Both the position numbers and the translations under genes were made by a program. Source: JAJFKB01 sp965230515 (GTDB lineage Bacteria; Pseudomonadota; Gammaproteobacteria; Pseudomonadales; IMCC2047). From it: a stretch of DNA of 64,000 bases. Below the pieces are notes generated by a model. The model did no database searches. It saw nothing but the letters and a program-made list of their open reading frames with translations, and was not told the DNA's origin. Within the stretch, counting starts at the first letter, position 1, and each line of letters starts with the position of its first letter. The stretch spans positions 2,604,001 to 2,668,000 of the forward strand of contig OZ246007.1 in NCBI GenBank assembly GCA_965230515.1, in the 5' to 3' direction. This document shows, in pieces, positions 8,995 through 18,323 of this stretch.

Positions 8995-10785
8995 ATGAAG
9001 TACCCAATTAAACAGATACTGGTAATTGCCATCTCCGCTGTCATAGGAGGTTGTGCGCATGATATCGATGAAACGACACAGGTTCAGGAACATCAGCCTA
9101 TAGTGAATGATCAGGCAGTCCGGCAGCAACCATCGGTAGTTGAAGTAAAGCAGGAGCCGCAACCAGCAACGGTTAAGGAAAACAGATCAGATAGCGCGCA
9201 GTCAGCGCCGCTGGTCAGGCATACGGCTCAGGGCGGTAGTCGATTGGCCACGAAGAAAGTGAAGATGCAGCCCTTCATGCCTGCTGGTGTTATTGAGCAG
9301 GAGCATTGGGAAGTATTGCCGCAGGATGATGAAAACTACCGTGCCCGCGATGAAAACCCCTTGCGTTTGGTGGTGGATGATCCGGTCAGTACTTTCAGTA
9401 TTGATGTAGACACCGGTTCCTATACGAATGCGCGCCGCTTTTTACGCAATGGACGCGTACCCCATATCGATTCCATTCGAACGGAGGAGTTTATCAACTA
9501 TTTCAGCTATTCCTATCCTCAAGCAGAATCCCGTGATGCGCCCTTCAGTGTTTATACGGAAATTGCACCGAGTCCCTGGGCGAAAGGCAAGCATTTGTTG
9601 CATGTCGGCCTGCAGGGTTTTGATGTGTCACCTGAACAGTTGCCGCCGGCCAATCTGGTGTTTCTGGTAGATGTGTCGGGCTCTATGAATCAGCCAAACA
9701 AACTGCCGCTGTTAAAAACCTCCCTGAATCTGCTTACCAAACAGCTTAACGCCAGGGACAAGGTCAGCATAGTGGCCTATGCCGGAGCTGCCGGGGTTGT
9801 GCTCAAACCCACACCCGGTAATGACAGTCTGTCCATTAATGCGGCGCTTAACCGCTTGCGTGCGGGTGGCTCTACTAACGGCGAGGCGGGAATTCAGTTG
9901 GCTTATTCTGTTGCACAACAGGGTTTCGTTAAAGACGGTATCAATCGAATTATTCTCGCGACGGACGGTGATTTTAACGTGGGTACATCGAGTGTGGATG
10001 CGCTCAAGCGTCTCATTGAGCAGAAAAGGAGATCTGGTATCTCCCTGACGACCCTGGGTTTTGGTATGGGTAATTACAATGATGCGCTGATGAATGAACT
10101 GGCAGAAATTGGTAACGGCAACGCTGCCTATGTTGATACTGCGCTGGAGGCGCGTAAGGTGCTGGTTGATGAGGTCAGCTCAACTCTGTTTACCATCGCA
10201 AAGGATGTAAAAATTCAAATTGAATTTTCTCCGCGGGTTCAGGAATACCGGTTGGTTGGATATGAGAGCCGCATGCTAAACCGTGAAGATTTTAATAATG
10301 ATGCTAAAGACGCAGGAGAGATTGGAGCCGGTCATACCGTGACAGCTCTTTATGAAATCACTCTCGTTGGTAGTGATGCGGCCAGTGTTGATCCGCTGCG
10401 CTACCCGCACAAAAAATTCCAGCGCCCTTCAGTGACTCTCGGCGATGAACTCGCTTTTCTCAAGTTACGTTACAAGCTTCCTGCGGAGTCCAAAAGCCGG
10501 TTGATCGAAAAACCGATCTATATTCGGGATATTCAATCAGAGGGAGGTGTTGCCAGTGATAGTTTTCGGTTCAGTGCGGCGGTCGCAGCGTTTGCGCAGA
10601 AACTTCGTGCTGGTGATTATGTCGGTAGCATGAACTACTCGGATATCGCTGCGTTGGCCAAAGGTGCTCAGGGTAAGGATGAATTTGGCTACCGTAACGA
10701 ATTCATACGTCTGGTGAAGATGGCGGACACATTGCAGTTAGCCGGAAATGCAGCCCAGCAACAGCCGATACACAGGGTGCATTAA
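8995..10785 (+). CDS. von Willebrand type A domain lipoprotein, YfbK type
   Basis: 596 residues. The signal ends in a lipobox, VIGGC with Cys at residue 20, so it is a lipoprotein. A low-complexity linker is followed by a VWA N-terminal region (FSIDVDTGSYTNARRFL), a VWA domain with the MIDAS motif DVSGSMN near residue 226, the Thr in GGSTNGEAG and the Asp in ATDGDFN near 322. All metal residues are therefore present. A DUF3520-like C-terminus follows (YVGSMNYSDIAALAKGA). RBS AAGGAG lies before ATG. The ECF sigma gene follows after 15 bases, so the lipoprotein is part of a sigma-controlled envelope unit; its ligand is unknown. Confidence 0.85.
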   Translation: MKYPIKQILVIAISAVIGGCAHDIDETTQVQEHQPIVNDQAVRQQPSVVEVKQEPQPATVKENRSDSAQSAPLVRHTAQGGSRLATKKVKMQPFMPAGVIEQEHWEVLPQDDENYRARDENPLRLVVDDPVSTFSIDVDTGSYTNARRFLRNGRVPHIDSIRTEEFINYFSYSYPQAESRDAPFSVYTEIAPSPWAKGKHLLHVGLQGFDVSPEQLPPANLVFLVDVSGSMNQPNKLPLLKTSLNLLTKQLNARDKVSIVAYAGAAGVVLKPTPGNDSLSINAALNRLRAGGSTNGEAGIQLAYSVAQQGFVKDGINRIILATDGDFNVGTSSVDALKRLIEQKRRSGISLTTLGFGMGNYNDALMNELAEIGNGNAAYVDTALEARKVLVDEVSSTLFTIAKDVKIQIEFSPRVQEYRLVGYESRMLNREDFNNDAKDAGEIGAGHTVTALYEITLVGSDAASVDPLRYPHKKFQRPSVTLGDELAFLKLRYKLPAESKSRLIEKPIYIRDIQSEGGVASDSFRFSAAVAAFAQKLRAGDYVGSMNYSDIAALAKGAQGKDEFGYRNEFIRLVKMADTLQLAGNAAQQQPIHRVH

Positions 10786-10800
10786 GTAAAAGGATTCAGT

Positions 10801-11379
10801 ATGCTCTCCTGTGCGATGCAGGAACCTACGGACGAAGAACTGATGATGCGCTACGGTGGTGGAGATTACAACGCATTTGAAACGTTGTATCAGCGCCATC
10901 GCGGCTCATTGCTGCGTTACTTGACGCGGCAACTAAGTGATCGGGCGGTAGCCGAGGAACTGTATCAGGAGGTCTGGCTCAAAGTGATTAACGCCCGTGA
11001 GCGTTATCGTAGCTCTGCCAGTTTTCGAACCTACCTTTACCACATCGCGCACAATGTGCTGATTGATTGCTATCGAAAGCAAAAGCCAGAGTCCGCAAGA
11101 GCAGAACCGATGAACGAAAACCTTGAGCAGATTGCAGATCCGATCGAAAATCCGGAGCGTCTGGTTAGTGGACAGAACCAGGTGCGAACGCTGTTGGAAC
11201 TGCTGGACTGTTTGCCACAGGATCAACGAGAAACTTTTTTGCTTAAGGAAGAGGCGGGATTAACCATCGAAGAGATTGCGATTACGACTGAAACTGGTCC
11301 GGAAACGGTCAAGAGTCGTATTCGCTACGCGGTGAATAAACTGCGCAGTGGTTTGGAGGCGCGTTATGGTCGACACTAA
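10801..11379 (+). CDS. ECF-type RNA polymerase sigma factor
   Basis: 192 residues with only regions 2 and 4. Region 2: FETLYQRHRGSLLRYLTRQL then AEELYQEVWLKVI, with YRSSASFRTYLYHIAHNVLIDCYRKQ as regions 2.3-2.4. Region 4: LDCLPQDQRETFLLKEEAGLTIEEIA and a helix-turn-helix ending TVKSRIRYAVNKLR. AAAAGGA lies before ATG 10801. The next gene starts inside it (14-base overlap) and encodes a single-span protein, the usual position of an anti-sigma factor. It probably directs its own operon, though no -35/-10 pair could be assigned. Confidence 0.9.
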   Translation: MLSCAMQEPTDEELMMRYGGGDYNAFETLYQRHRGSLLRYLTRQLSDRAVAEELYQEVWLKVINARERYRSSASFRTYLYHIAHNVLIDCYRKQKPESARAEPMNENLEQIADPIENPERLVSGQNQVRTLLELLDCLPQDQRETFLLKEEAGLTIEEIAITTETGPETVKSRIRYAVNKLRSGLEARYGRH

Positions 11380-12241
11380 AGATCCGCATCATAACCGATC
11401 GGAGGACGATGAGTTTGTCTCAGAGCTCTATCGTGCTTCCCGGGATGAAGAATCAATGCAGGTGCCCAAAGCTCTTGATGAAGTCATTTTGGCGCAGGCC
11501 AGGCAAGCGGTTGACGGGAAAAGCGATGATGCCGGTAGCGAGGAGAGCGACAATAGAAAAGTTGTTCCGCTGCACAGGCGCTGGGAGATTCCGCTCTCAA
11601 TTGCAGCCAGTTTTGTGTTGGTCACCTTTCTATATATCAATAACAAGGATGATCTGCCGGGTGTGCTGGGCATCGGTGTGCCGAAGACTAACAATGAGGA
11701 ATCAATAGGCCGGAGGCCTTACACAGATGCTTCTTCTAAAAATTTAACGAGTGCTGACGAATTAAAAGCCAAACAGAGAGCGATCTCTTCTGATCGAAGC
11801 ATGCGTGAAGGTGCAGCGAAACGCAAATTGGGTGCGCCGGCGGCTATGATGAAAGTGCCGCCTGCCCCTGACAGTCAAGCAACCGGGGGACGGTCGAAAG
11901 TCCATGAAGAAGCACGGCAGCAAGCCAAATCATCCTTGCAACAGCCGGCATTACTGAATCAGTACGAGAAACCGGAAAAGAAAAAAGAGATGGTGTCTGG
12001 TTTTTCAGGTGAACCCGTGGATAAGCCGCAGCTGTTTAAAATAGAAGATGACAGTAAAACGGAGGAAGCTGAACAGCAACCTTTTGAGGTAGAGGATTGG
12101 CTGGCGCGTATCAGTTTGCTGTGGCAGCGCGGTGATCTCAAAGAAGCGAAAGCTGTGCTCACGGAATTTAGAGCGCATTTTCCGGATTATTCTCTCGAAT
12201 CACTCTGTTCCGGGAACGACGGGCTTTGCGATCCGGAGTAG
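11366..12241 (+). CDS. Single-span membrane protein, anti-sigma candidate
   Basis: 291 residues. A polar N-terminal half of about 75 residues precedes one transmembrane helix (IPLSIAASFVLVTFLYI), then a long periplasmic segment rich in K, E and Q, ending VEDWLARISLLWQRGDLKEAKAVLTEFRAHFPDYSL, a TPR-like helix pair. ATG 11366 has GGAGG six bases upstream and overlaps the sigma gene. By position and topology it is likely to hold the sigma factor at the membrane, but no ZAS Cys-His motif is visible, so the call is contextual. Related YfbK-sigma operons carry similar third genes. Confidence 0.65.
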   Translation: MVDTKDPHHNRSEDDEFVSELYRASRDEESMQVPKALDEVILAQARQAVDGKSDDAGSEESDNRKVVPLHRRWEIPLSIAASFVLVTFLYINNKDDLPGVLGIGVPKTNNEESIGRRPYTDASSKNLTSADELKAKQRAISSDRSMREGAAKRKLGAPAAMMKVPPAPDSQATGGRSKVHEEARQQAKSSLQQPALLNQYEKPEKKKEMVSGFSGEPVDKPQLFKIEDDSKTEEAEQQPFEVEDWLARISLLWQRGDLKEAKAVLTEFRAHFPDYSLESLCSGNDGLCDPE

Positions 12242-12501
12242 GGGTGTGCAGAAGGGAGGGACTGATATCCAGCGATCAAGCCGCTGGAGTGATGGGACAT
12301 ATTCAGTACGAGCCTGCTAGCGACTGTCGGATTAGCACGCGCCATTCATCAACAAACTGTTAGAATTCTGGCAATAATAACTGTATTTGATAGAATCTCC
12401 GGTCTGGAATTTTAAGCCTTCTGCCTATACATAGCAGCGGTAAGTTACTTTCTTCAATTCTTAAAAATTTTCGATAACAGCAAGCTTAATGGGCACTTAC
12501 T
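12242..12501. other. Intergenic region upstream of purC
   Basis: 260 bases between the anti-sigma candidate and purC. No open frame, repeat or strong hairpin is seen. AT-rich stretches (TTTGATAGAAT near 12390) could contain the purC promoter, but no convincing -35/-10 pair was found. Confidence 0.3.
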
Positions 12502-13605
12502 ATGAGTCTCGCAGATAAAGTATTGGCAGTGAATAATGACCTGCCTATTCGTACTAACCAACCCGTTCACAGTGGTAAAGTCCGCTCGGTTTACTGGCTC
12601 TCCGAAGCCGATAGTCGGCGTTTGATTGAGCAGAAAGGCTATGACGTGGCCGCCGATGCGCCTTTGGCGATTATGGTGATCAGCGACCGTATTTCTGCAT
12701 TTGAATGTGTGTGGCATGGCGAAGGTGGAATGAATGGTGTGCCAGGAAAGGGGGCAGCGCTCAACGCTATTTCCAATCACTGGTTCAAGTTGTTCCGCGA
12801 AAAGGGGCTGGCTGACAGTCATATCCTTGATATTCCTCACCCATTTGTATGGATAGTGCAAAAAGCACGGCCGGTGATGATTGAGGCAATTTGCCGTCAA
12901 TATATAACGGGCTCCATGTGGCGTGCGTATAGCAGGGGAGAGCGGGAGTTCTGTGGAATTAACATTGCGGACGGGTTAAGCAAGGATCAGAAACTACCTG
13001 AACTGCTCATAACACCTTCAACCAAAGGTATTCTGGAGGACATTCCCGGCGTTCCTGCCCAGGATGATGTGAATATCACACGTAAAAATATTGAAGACAA
13101 TTACCAGGCGTTTAACTTCCAGAATGTCGCGGATATCACATTATATGAAAAGCTGCTAAAAGAGGGTTTTGAGGTGATCAGCAACAGACTCGCTGAACTG
13201 GATCAGATCTTTGTCGATACCAAGTTTGAATTTGGCTATGTGACCGATAAGTCGGGTAATGAAAAGCTGATATACATGGATGAAGTTGGTACCCCGGACT
13301 CCTCCAGAATCTGGGATGGCCCAGCCTATCGCGAGGGTAAAGTGGTTGAGAATTCCAAAGAAGCCTTCAGGCAATTATTGCTCAAACATTTTCCCGATCC
13401 CGATATTTTGCTTAACAAGGATCGTATGACCGAGCGAACTGCGCTGGCGAGAGATAATGCGCTTCCCGAATCGGTATTAATGCAGGTCTCTGAAACCTAT
13501 CGAGATATCGCACAAAAAATCACCGGAGAACCATTAGTCTTATCGGATAACCCCAAGGCTGAGGTGATTGAAATTCTTGATCAGCAATATGGCTTAATCG
13601 ATTAA
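12502..13605 (+). CDS. purC: Phosphoribosylaminoimidazole-succinocarboxamide synthase
   Basis: 367 residues. This is the longer PurC form found in Shewanella-like gammaproteobacteria rather than the 237-residue E. coli type. HSGKVRSVYWL is the nucleotide-binding start, VISDRISAFEC and PRPVMIEAICRQYITGSMWR follow (written here as they appear, with KARPVMIE), and LIYMDEVGTPDSSRIW is the conserved substrate segment. It makes SAICAR from CAIR, Asp and ATP in purine synthesis. It is followed by an overlapping pair of hairpins and then mog; no purine operon partners are adjacent. Confidence 0.93.
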   Translation: MSLADKVLAVNNDLPIRTNQPVHSGKVRSVYWLSEADSRRLIEQKGYDVAADAPLAIMVISDRISAFECVWHGEGGMNGVPGKGAALNAISNHWFKLFREKGLADSHILDIPHPFVWIVQKARPVMIEAICRQYITGSMWRAYSRGEREFCGINIADGLSKDQKLPELLITPSTKGILEDIPGVPAQDDVNITRKNIEDNYQAFNFQNVADITLYEKLLKEGFEVISNRLAELDQIFVDTKFEFGYVTDKSGNEKLIYMDEVGTPDSSRIWDGPAYREGKVVENSKEAFRQLLLKHFPDPDILLNKDRMTERTALARDNALPESVLMQVSETYRDIAQKITGEPLVLSDNPKAEVIEILDQQYGLID

Positions 13606-13620
13606 ACCTTTAAAAAGAGG

Positions 13621-13673
13621 GTTTTCCAGGGCAAGTGGTTTAAACCCGTGGAAAACAGGATGTCACCTGTTTT
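13621..13673 (+). terminator. Two overlapping, mutually exclusive hairpins between purC and mog
   Basis: The first hairpin pairs GTTTTCCA at 13621 with TGGAAAAC ending at 13656. The second pairs AAAACAGG at 13652-13659 with CCTGTTTT at 13666-13673 around a six-base loop and ends in TTTT. They share bases 13652-13656, so only one can form at a time. The second looks like a weak terminator for purC. Confidence 0.5.
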
Positions 13674-13721
13674 GAGGCTTGCTGATGCAAGCGCAGTACT
13701 ATTTTAGAGGAATAGTGGAAT

Positions 13722-14270
13722 ATGGCGGAAGACAAATTGAAAGTAGGTATTATCACCGTAAGTGACCGCGCCTATCAGGGCACGTATGAGGACAAGGGTG
13801 GACCTGCCATCAGGGAGTGGTTAACAGCAGCTGTAAAATCCCCCTGGGATGCGCTGGAAACGATTGTTCCGGATGAACAGCAGGAGATTGAGAAAAAGCT
13901 GATCGAATTTTCGGACCAGGAAAAATGTCACTTAATTTTAACAACGGGTGGTACCGGTCCCGCAAAGAGAGATGTCACCCCTGAGGCTACCCTGGCCGTT
14001 GCCGATAAGGTGATGGATGGCTTTGGAGAAAGAATGCGGGGCATCAGTCTGAAATACGTTCCAACAGCGATACTATCCAGGCAGGTAGGTGTGTTACGTG
14101 GCGACAGTTTGATTATCAATTTTCCTGGCCAGCCTAAAGCTATTAAAGAAACCATGGATGAGCTGTTTGAAGCTATACCCTACTGTATCGAATTAATGGA
14201 TGGACCCTATATTGAGACAAATGAAGAGATTGTTGTAGCGTTCCGCCCGAAATCGGCGAAAAAGAGATAA
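13722..14270 (+). CDS. mog: Molybdopterin adenylyltransferase
   Basis: 182 residues. KVGIITVSDRAYQGTYEDKGGPAI and LILTTGGTGPAKRDVTPEAT are the characteristic MoaB/Mog motifs, and GVLRGDSLIINFPGQPKAI is the conserved C-terminal segment. Mog activates molybdopterin by adenylation before molybdenum insertion. The TGGTGPAxRDVTPE sequence with the Mog-type length separates it from MoaB. AGAGGAA lies before ATG 13722. No other molybdenum cofactor gene is nearby; a strong terminator follows at 14396. Confidence 0.9.
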   Translation: MAEDKLKVGIITVSDRAYQGTYEDKGGPAIREWLTAAVKSPWDALETIVPDEQQEIEKKLIEFSDQEKCHLILTTGGTGPAKRDVTPEATLAVADKVMDGFGERMRGISLKYVPTAILSRQVGVLRGDSLIINFPGQPKAIKETMDELFEAIPYCIELMDGPYIETNEEIVVAFRPKSAKKR

Positions 14271-14395
14271 TTGCATCTGATTATCATATTGTAGTCGGGA
14301 CCCATCCAGGCCGGATCAACGGTTTTCCAGGTGTCCTGAAACTGTAGTCGCTAGATTTCAGCTATCCTTTTGTTCTGTGTTCAACCCATCTTACA

Positions 14396-14428
14396 AAGCC
14401 TGCGTTTGGCAGGCTTCACAAGTTTTTT
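14396..14428 (+). terminator. Rho-independent terminator after mog
   Basis: An eight-base perfect stem (AAGCCTGC / GCAGGCTT), loop GTTTG, and a TTTTTT run at 14423-14428. It separates mog from the DUF1800 operon. Confidence 0.75.
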
Positions 14429-14543
14429 CATTTCTGGTAAACCAAAATCCTTTGGATTGCACTAACGGACGAACCTGATATTTTCTGCGAATCAGAATAT
14501 CATTAATTCCTATCTCGTCGGCGATACAAAAAAGGAGATTTTT

Positions 14544-16298
14544 ATGCGCTCTTTGTTCCGGGCAAACTATGGCAATGGGGTCGGTTGCTTTCTTATCGGG
14601 CTGGTATTTTTGCTATTGCAAGGCTGTTTCGAAACGGACGGGACGAGTGGTGCGGGTGCCGGACCGATTCCTCTTCCTCCCGCTATCGATAATGTGCCTC
14701 AATCCCAGCCTCAAACAGAGCAGATGGAGAAGGCTTCGCGGCTGGCAGCGCGAGCCACTTTTGGATTGAACTATGGCGCTATTGAACAGATTGCGACATT
14801 GGGCCAGGAAAACTGGTTAGCAGGACAGTTCTTAATGCCGGTCGGGCTGCACACACCAATAGTAGAGGAGTTGTTAAGACTTCAGGAAAAGGGGCAGTTC
14901 GAGCAGATAGAAACCGATATTGAAAATTTCGAGTTCTTTTTTCGCAGGCTGGCACTCTGGCAGCAGCTAATGAATGCTCCAGATGTTTTGCGGCAACGGA
15001 TTGCCTTCGCACTCAGTGAGATTTTTGTCGTATCCGACCAGGTGGATGCGTTATTTATTCACCCCAGGGCATTGAGCCATTATTACGACACCCTGCTCAT
15101 CCATTCGTTTGGAAATTTCAGGGATCTGCTTAAAGCCGTCACCCTGCATCCGGCAATGGGTATCTATCTGAGTCATGTGAATAATCGCAAGGCCATTCCG
15201 GAGAAAAATACTTTTCCGGACGAAAACTATGCGCGAGAGGTTATGCAGCTTTTTTCCATTGGGCTGTTTGAATTAAACGAAGACGGTTCGCTGATATTGG
15301 ATGAGCAGGGAGCCCCAATTGCAACCTATAGCAATCGCGAGATTCGTGAGTTTGCCAAAATTTTTACCGGGCTTTCCTTTGGCGGTGAAGGTGCCTTTTT
15401 TGGGAATCCTCATCCCAATTTTGTAGAACCGATGCAGATGTTTGACCAACATCATGAGCCGGGGGAGAAATATCTACTCCATAATCAGGTGGTCGATGCC
15501 GGGCAAAGTGGTGATATGGATATAGAGGATGCCATTGATAATCTTTTTTACCATCCGAATGTTGGGCCCTTTATCGGAAAGCAGTTAATCCAGAGGCTGG
15601 TTACTTCAAACCCTTCACCGGAATATGTAGCAAGGGTGGCCAAAGTCTTTAACGGAGAGCCGGGTAGCACTGGTGACCCCAGTGGTGTGCGGGGTGATAT
15701 GCAGGCTGTGATTAAAGCGATATTGCTGGATCCTGAGGCAAATACAAGTGAGGTTCCTGATAACTACTTTGGAAAACTACGCGAACCTCTGTTGCGTTAT
15801 ACCTCACTGCTCAGGCAATTTAATGCGTCAAGTGCGGATGGCTTTTTTGCTAATCTGGGGTTGTATGTTCAGGAGTTGGCGCGCCAGCATCCTCTTTCTG
15901 CGCCCAGCGTATTCAATTTTTATCAGCCGGGTTACTCGCCGCCGGGCACTGTTTCGGAAAGCGGGTTGGTTGCCCCGGAGTTTCAGGTGACTAACAGTAG
16001 CAGCATTGTTGGCATCTCCAACCTGGCGGATATTGTGCTGCTCGGTGAAAAGGTCAATGACTTCCAGGAACCGCCATTTGCGGCAGCGGAGCTGGATTTA
16101 AATGAGTATTTAATGATTGCAGAAGATGCCGGGCAGCTACTTGACCGGTTGGATCTGGTCATGACTTTCGGTCAGCTATCGAAGGCCACCCGGTCTGTGA
16201 TTGAGGGCGTGATAGAACAGATCCCTGATTCTGAGGTGAAGGTTAAAATCGCCATCTATTTGATTTTTACTTCACCGGACTACGCGATTCGAACATAG
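14544..16298 (+). CDS. DUF1800 domain lipoprotein
   Basis: 584 residues. The signal ends LLQGC with Cys at residue 28, a lipobox. The body has the DUF1800 layout: AARATFGLNYGAIEQI near the start, WQQLMNAPDVLRQRIAFALSEIFVVS, MGIYLSHVNNRK, then NFPDENYAREVMQLFSIGLFELN-like sequence (NTFPDENYAREVMQLF), and a C-terminal HPLSAPSVFNFYQPGYSPPG. In many bacteria DUF1800 genes are followed directly by DUF1501 genes, as here. The biochemical role is not established. RBS AAAGGAG lies before ATG. It heads a five-gene operon with its own sigma factor. Confidence 0.85.
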   Translation: MRSLFRANYGNGVGCFLIGLVFLLLQGCFETDGTSGAGAGPIPLPPAIDNVPQSQPQTEQMEKASRLAARATFGLNYGAIEQIATLGQENWLAGQFLMPVGLHTPIVEELLRLQEKGQFEQIETDIENFEFFFRRLALWQQLMNAPDVLRQRIAFALSEIFVVSDQVDALFIHPRALSHYYDTLLIHSFGNFRDLLKAVTLHPAMGIYLSHVNNRKAIPEKNTFPDENYAREVMQLFSIGLFELNEDGSLILDEQGAPIATYSNREIREFAKIFTGLSFGGEGAFFGNPHPNFVEPMQMFDQHHEPGEKYLLHNQVVDAGQSGDMDIEDAIDNLFYHPNVGPFIGKQLIQRLVTSNPSPEYVARVAKVFNGEPGSTGDPSGVRGDMQAVIKAILLDPEANTSEVPDNYFGKLREPLLRYTSLLRQFNASSADGFFANLGLYVQELARQHPLSAPSVFNFYQPGYSPPGTVSESGLVAPEFQVTNSSSIVGISNLADIVLLGEKVNDFQEPPFAAAELDLNEYLMIAEDAGQLLDRLDLVMTFGQLSKATRSVIEGVIEQIPDSEVKVKIAIYLIFTSPDYAIRT

Positions 16299-16331
16299 CG
16301 TCCTGAGGTGCGACTACCAAGGAGTGAAACA

Positions 16332-17717
16332 ATGATTTCCAGGCGAAAATTTTTAAGTCATAGCTGTACTTTGGGAGCGGCAACCGCTGCATTTTCATCT
16401 TCCCTCCTGTCGCTCGGGGCAGCCCGAACAATCGCAGCTCAGTCTGCCGGAGAGTATCGTGCTCTGGTCTGTATTTTGCTGGCCGGAGGCAATGATTCCT
16501 ACAATATGTTGATTCCAACGGATCAGGATCAGTATGGTGAATACCAAAACCTAAGGTCAGATCTGGCACTTCCGATTCAGGAATTATTGCCTCTTTCCGG
16601 AACCACTGATGATGGTAGAGGTTTTGCTTTGCACCCTGGAATGCCAGAAGTACAGGCTCTTTTTGATGATGGCGAACTGGGGCTGGTGGCCAATGTGGGG
16701 ACCTTGGTAGAACCTCTGGATACACATCTTTTGCAGGCCGGTACAGCAAAAACCCCGTTGGGGCTATTCTCTCATGCCGATCAAATTGCCCAGTGGCAAA
16801 CGGCCGTCACCGATAACCGGGTTCGGCGCGGCTGGGCAGGGCGTATCGCTGATTTAGAGCAGCGCATAAGCCCTGAAGAGGGGGTTTTTACCAATATTTC
16901 CCTATCCGGGAATAACCTGTTTCAAAGTGGTGAAAGGGCTTCACCCTATAGTGTTGAAGCATCGGGAGAAGGTGTTTCGGGAATCTATGCCTATGATGAC
17001 GGTACAGAGTTTGGTGAGTTTAGAAAGCAAATGATTGATCAATTGCTGGCGGTTCAGCAGAGCCATCAGCTGCGGCGGGAGTATGGTGCGATCCTGAGAG
17101 ATGCAATAGGCAACCAGCAGGTATTTGCCCAGGCCCTCGCTTCGTCCCAACCTTTGGTAACGGAATTTTCTGGTAATCACATGTCCCAGAGTTTGCGTCA
17201 GATCGCAAGGGTAATGGCAGCGCGGGAATTATTGGGACAGGCAAGGCAGGTGTTCTTTGTAACGATAGGGGGCTGGGATCACCACGATGACCTGATTAGT
17301 AACCAGGCAAGAATGTTGCCGATGGTGAGTAAAGGCCTTCAGGAATTCAGGAATGCACTCGCAGAACTGGGTTTATTTGATCAGGTGACGACCTTTACCA
17401 TATCGGATTTTGGCCGCACCTTAACCTCAAATGGAAAGGGCTCGGATCATGGCTGGGGTGGGCACCATCTGGTGATGGGCGGTGCGGTCAAGGGTGGACA
17501 AATATATGGAAAGTACCCGCTACTCTATTCAGGAAGTCCGTTGGACGTAGGGCGCGGGGTATATGCACCCACAACTTCGGTTGACGAATACTTTGCTGAT
17601 CTGGCCCTGTGGTACGGTGTTTCTGCAAGTGACCTGGATCTGGTATTACCAAATATACGGCGCTTCCATTCGCCGGAATCAGGTGCTGCACCTTTGGATA
17701 TGCTGCACCGGATCTAA
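16332..17717 (+). CDS. DUF1501 family protein with Tat signal
   Basis: 461 residues. The N-terminus MISRRKFLSHSC has a twin-arginine motif followed by a moderately hydrophobic Ala/Ser-rich segment and a cut near AQSA, so export should be by Tat as a folded, possibly metal-bound, protein. The DUF1501 body shows LLAGGNDSYNMLIP, then IGGWDHHDDLISNQARML and TISDFGRTLTSNGKGSDHGWGGHH; this His/Asp layout resembles the alkaline phosphatase/sulfatase superfamily. ATG 16332 has AAGGAG nine bases upstream. Partner of the preceding DUF1800 gene. Confidence 0.87.
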   Translation: MISRRKFLSHSCTLGAATAAFSSSLLSLGAARTIAAQSAGEYRALVCILLAGGNDSYNMLIPTDQDQYGEYQNLRSDLALPIQELLPLSGTTDDGRGFALHPGMPEVQALFDDGELGLVANVGTLVEPLDTHLLQAGTAKTPLGLFSHADQIAQWQTAVTDNRVRRGWAGRIADLEQRISPEEGVFTNISLSGNNLFQSGERASPYSVEASGEGVSGIYAYDDGTEFGEFRKQMIDQLLAVQQSHQLRREYGAILRDAIGNQQVFAQALASSQPLVTEFSGNHMSQSLRQIARVMAARELLGQARQVFFVTIGGWDHHDDLISNQARMLPMVSKGLQEFRNALAELGLFDQVTTFTISDFGRTLTSNGKGSDHGWGGHHLVMGGAVKGGQIYGKYPLLYSGSPLDVGRGVYAPTTSVDEYFADLALWYGVSASDLDLVLPNIRRFHSPESGAAPLDMLHRI

Positions 17718-17777
17718 AGGGTCTAATTGGGTAAACCGAACGGGTTTTAATCGCACTAACTAAAAGCAACGGATGAA

Positions 17778-18323
17778 ATGGCCGGGATAGAGCAAAGCGA
17801 TGCAGAATTGGTAAAGCAATTCCAGGGTGGAGACCTGCGGGCCTTTGAGCTTTTTATGATGCGGTTTCAGGACAGGGTTTACAGGCTGTCTTTGATATGG
17901 CTAAAGGATGAACACCAGGCGGCAGATGTGACGCAGGAGGTTTTTATCAGGGCCTATAAGGGGCTCGGCAAATTTCGTTTCCGTGCTACACCTTTTACCT
18001 GGTTATACCGCACTACCTTTAATATTTGCCGTGAATGTAATCGCAAGAAAGTGGCGGAGCAGCTAACGGAAGAGCCCATAAGTGACGGGCCCAGTATAGA
18101 GCGACAGGTGAGTATCGAGCAAAGCGCCCGCCAAATCAGGGGATTGGTTTCCCGGTTACCGCAACGTCAACAGGAGGTGGTTGTTTTGCGTCTGTTTGAG
18201 CAGTTTTCCGTTACTGATACCGCACGTTTAATGAAATGCCGTGAGGGTACGGTCAAAGCCTTATTGAATAAGGCGATGGGCAAACTTAAATTAAACCAGA
18301 AATTATTGAGTGACTACCGATGA
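17778..18323 (+). CDS. ECF-type RNA polymerase sigma factor (DUF1800/DUF1501 operon)
   Basis: 181 residues. Region 2: FELFMMRFQDRVYRLSLIWLKDEHQAADVTQEVFIRAYKGL, then RATPFTWLYRTTFNICRECNRKK. Region 4: VSRLPQRQQEVVVLRLFEQFSVTDTARLMKCREGTVKALLNKAMGKLK. It lies 60 bases after the DUF1501 gene and its stop overlaps the next start as ATGA. The sequence differs from the sigma factor at 10801, so these are separate regulons rather than a recent duplication. Confidence 0.9.
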   Translation: MAGIEQSDAELVKQFQGGDLRAFELFMMRFQDRVYRLSLIWLKDEHQAADVTQEVFIRAYKGLGKFRFRATPFTWLYRTTFNICRECNRKKVAEQLTEEPISDGPSIERQVSIEQSARQIRGLVSRLPQRQQEVVVLRLFEQFSVTDTARLMKCREGTVKALLNKAMGKLKLNQKLLSDYR

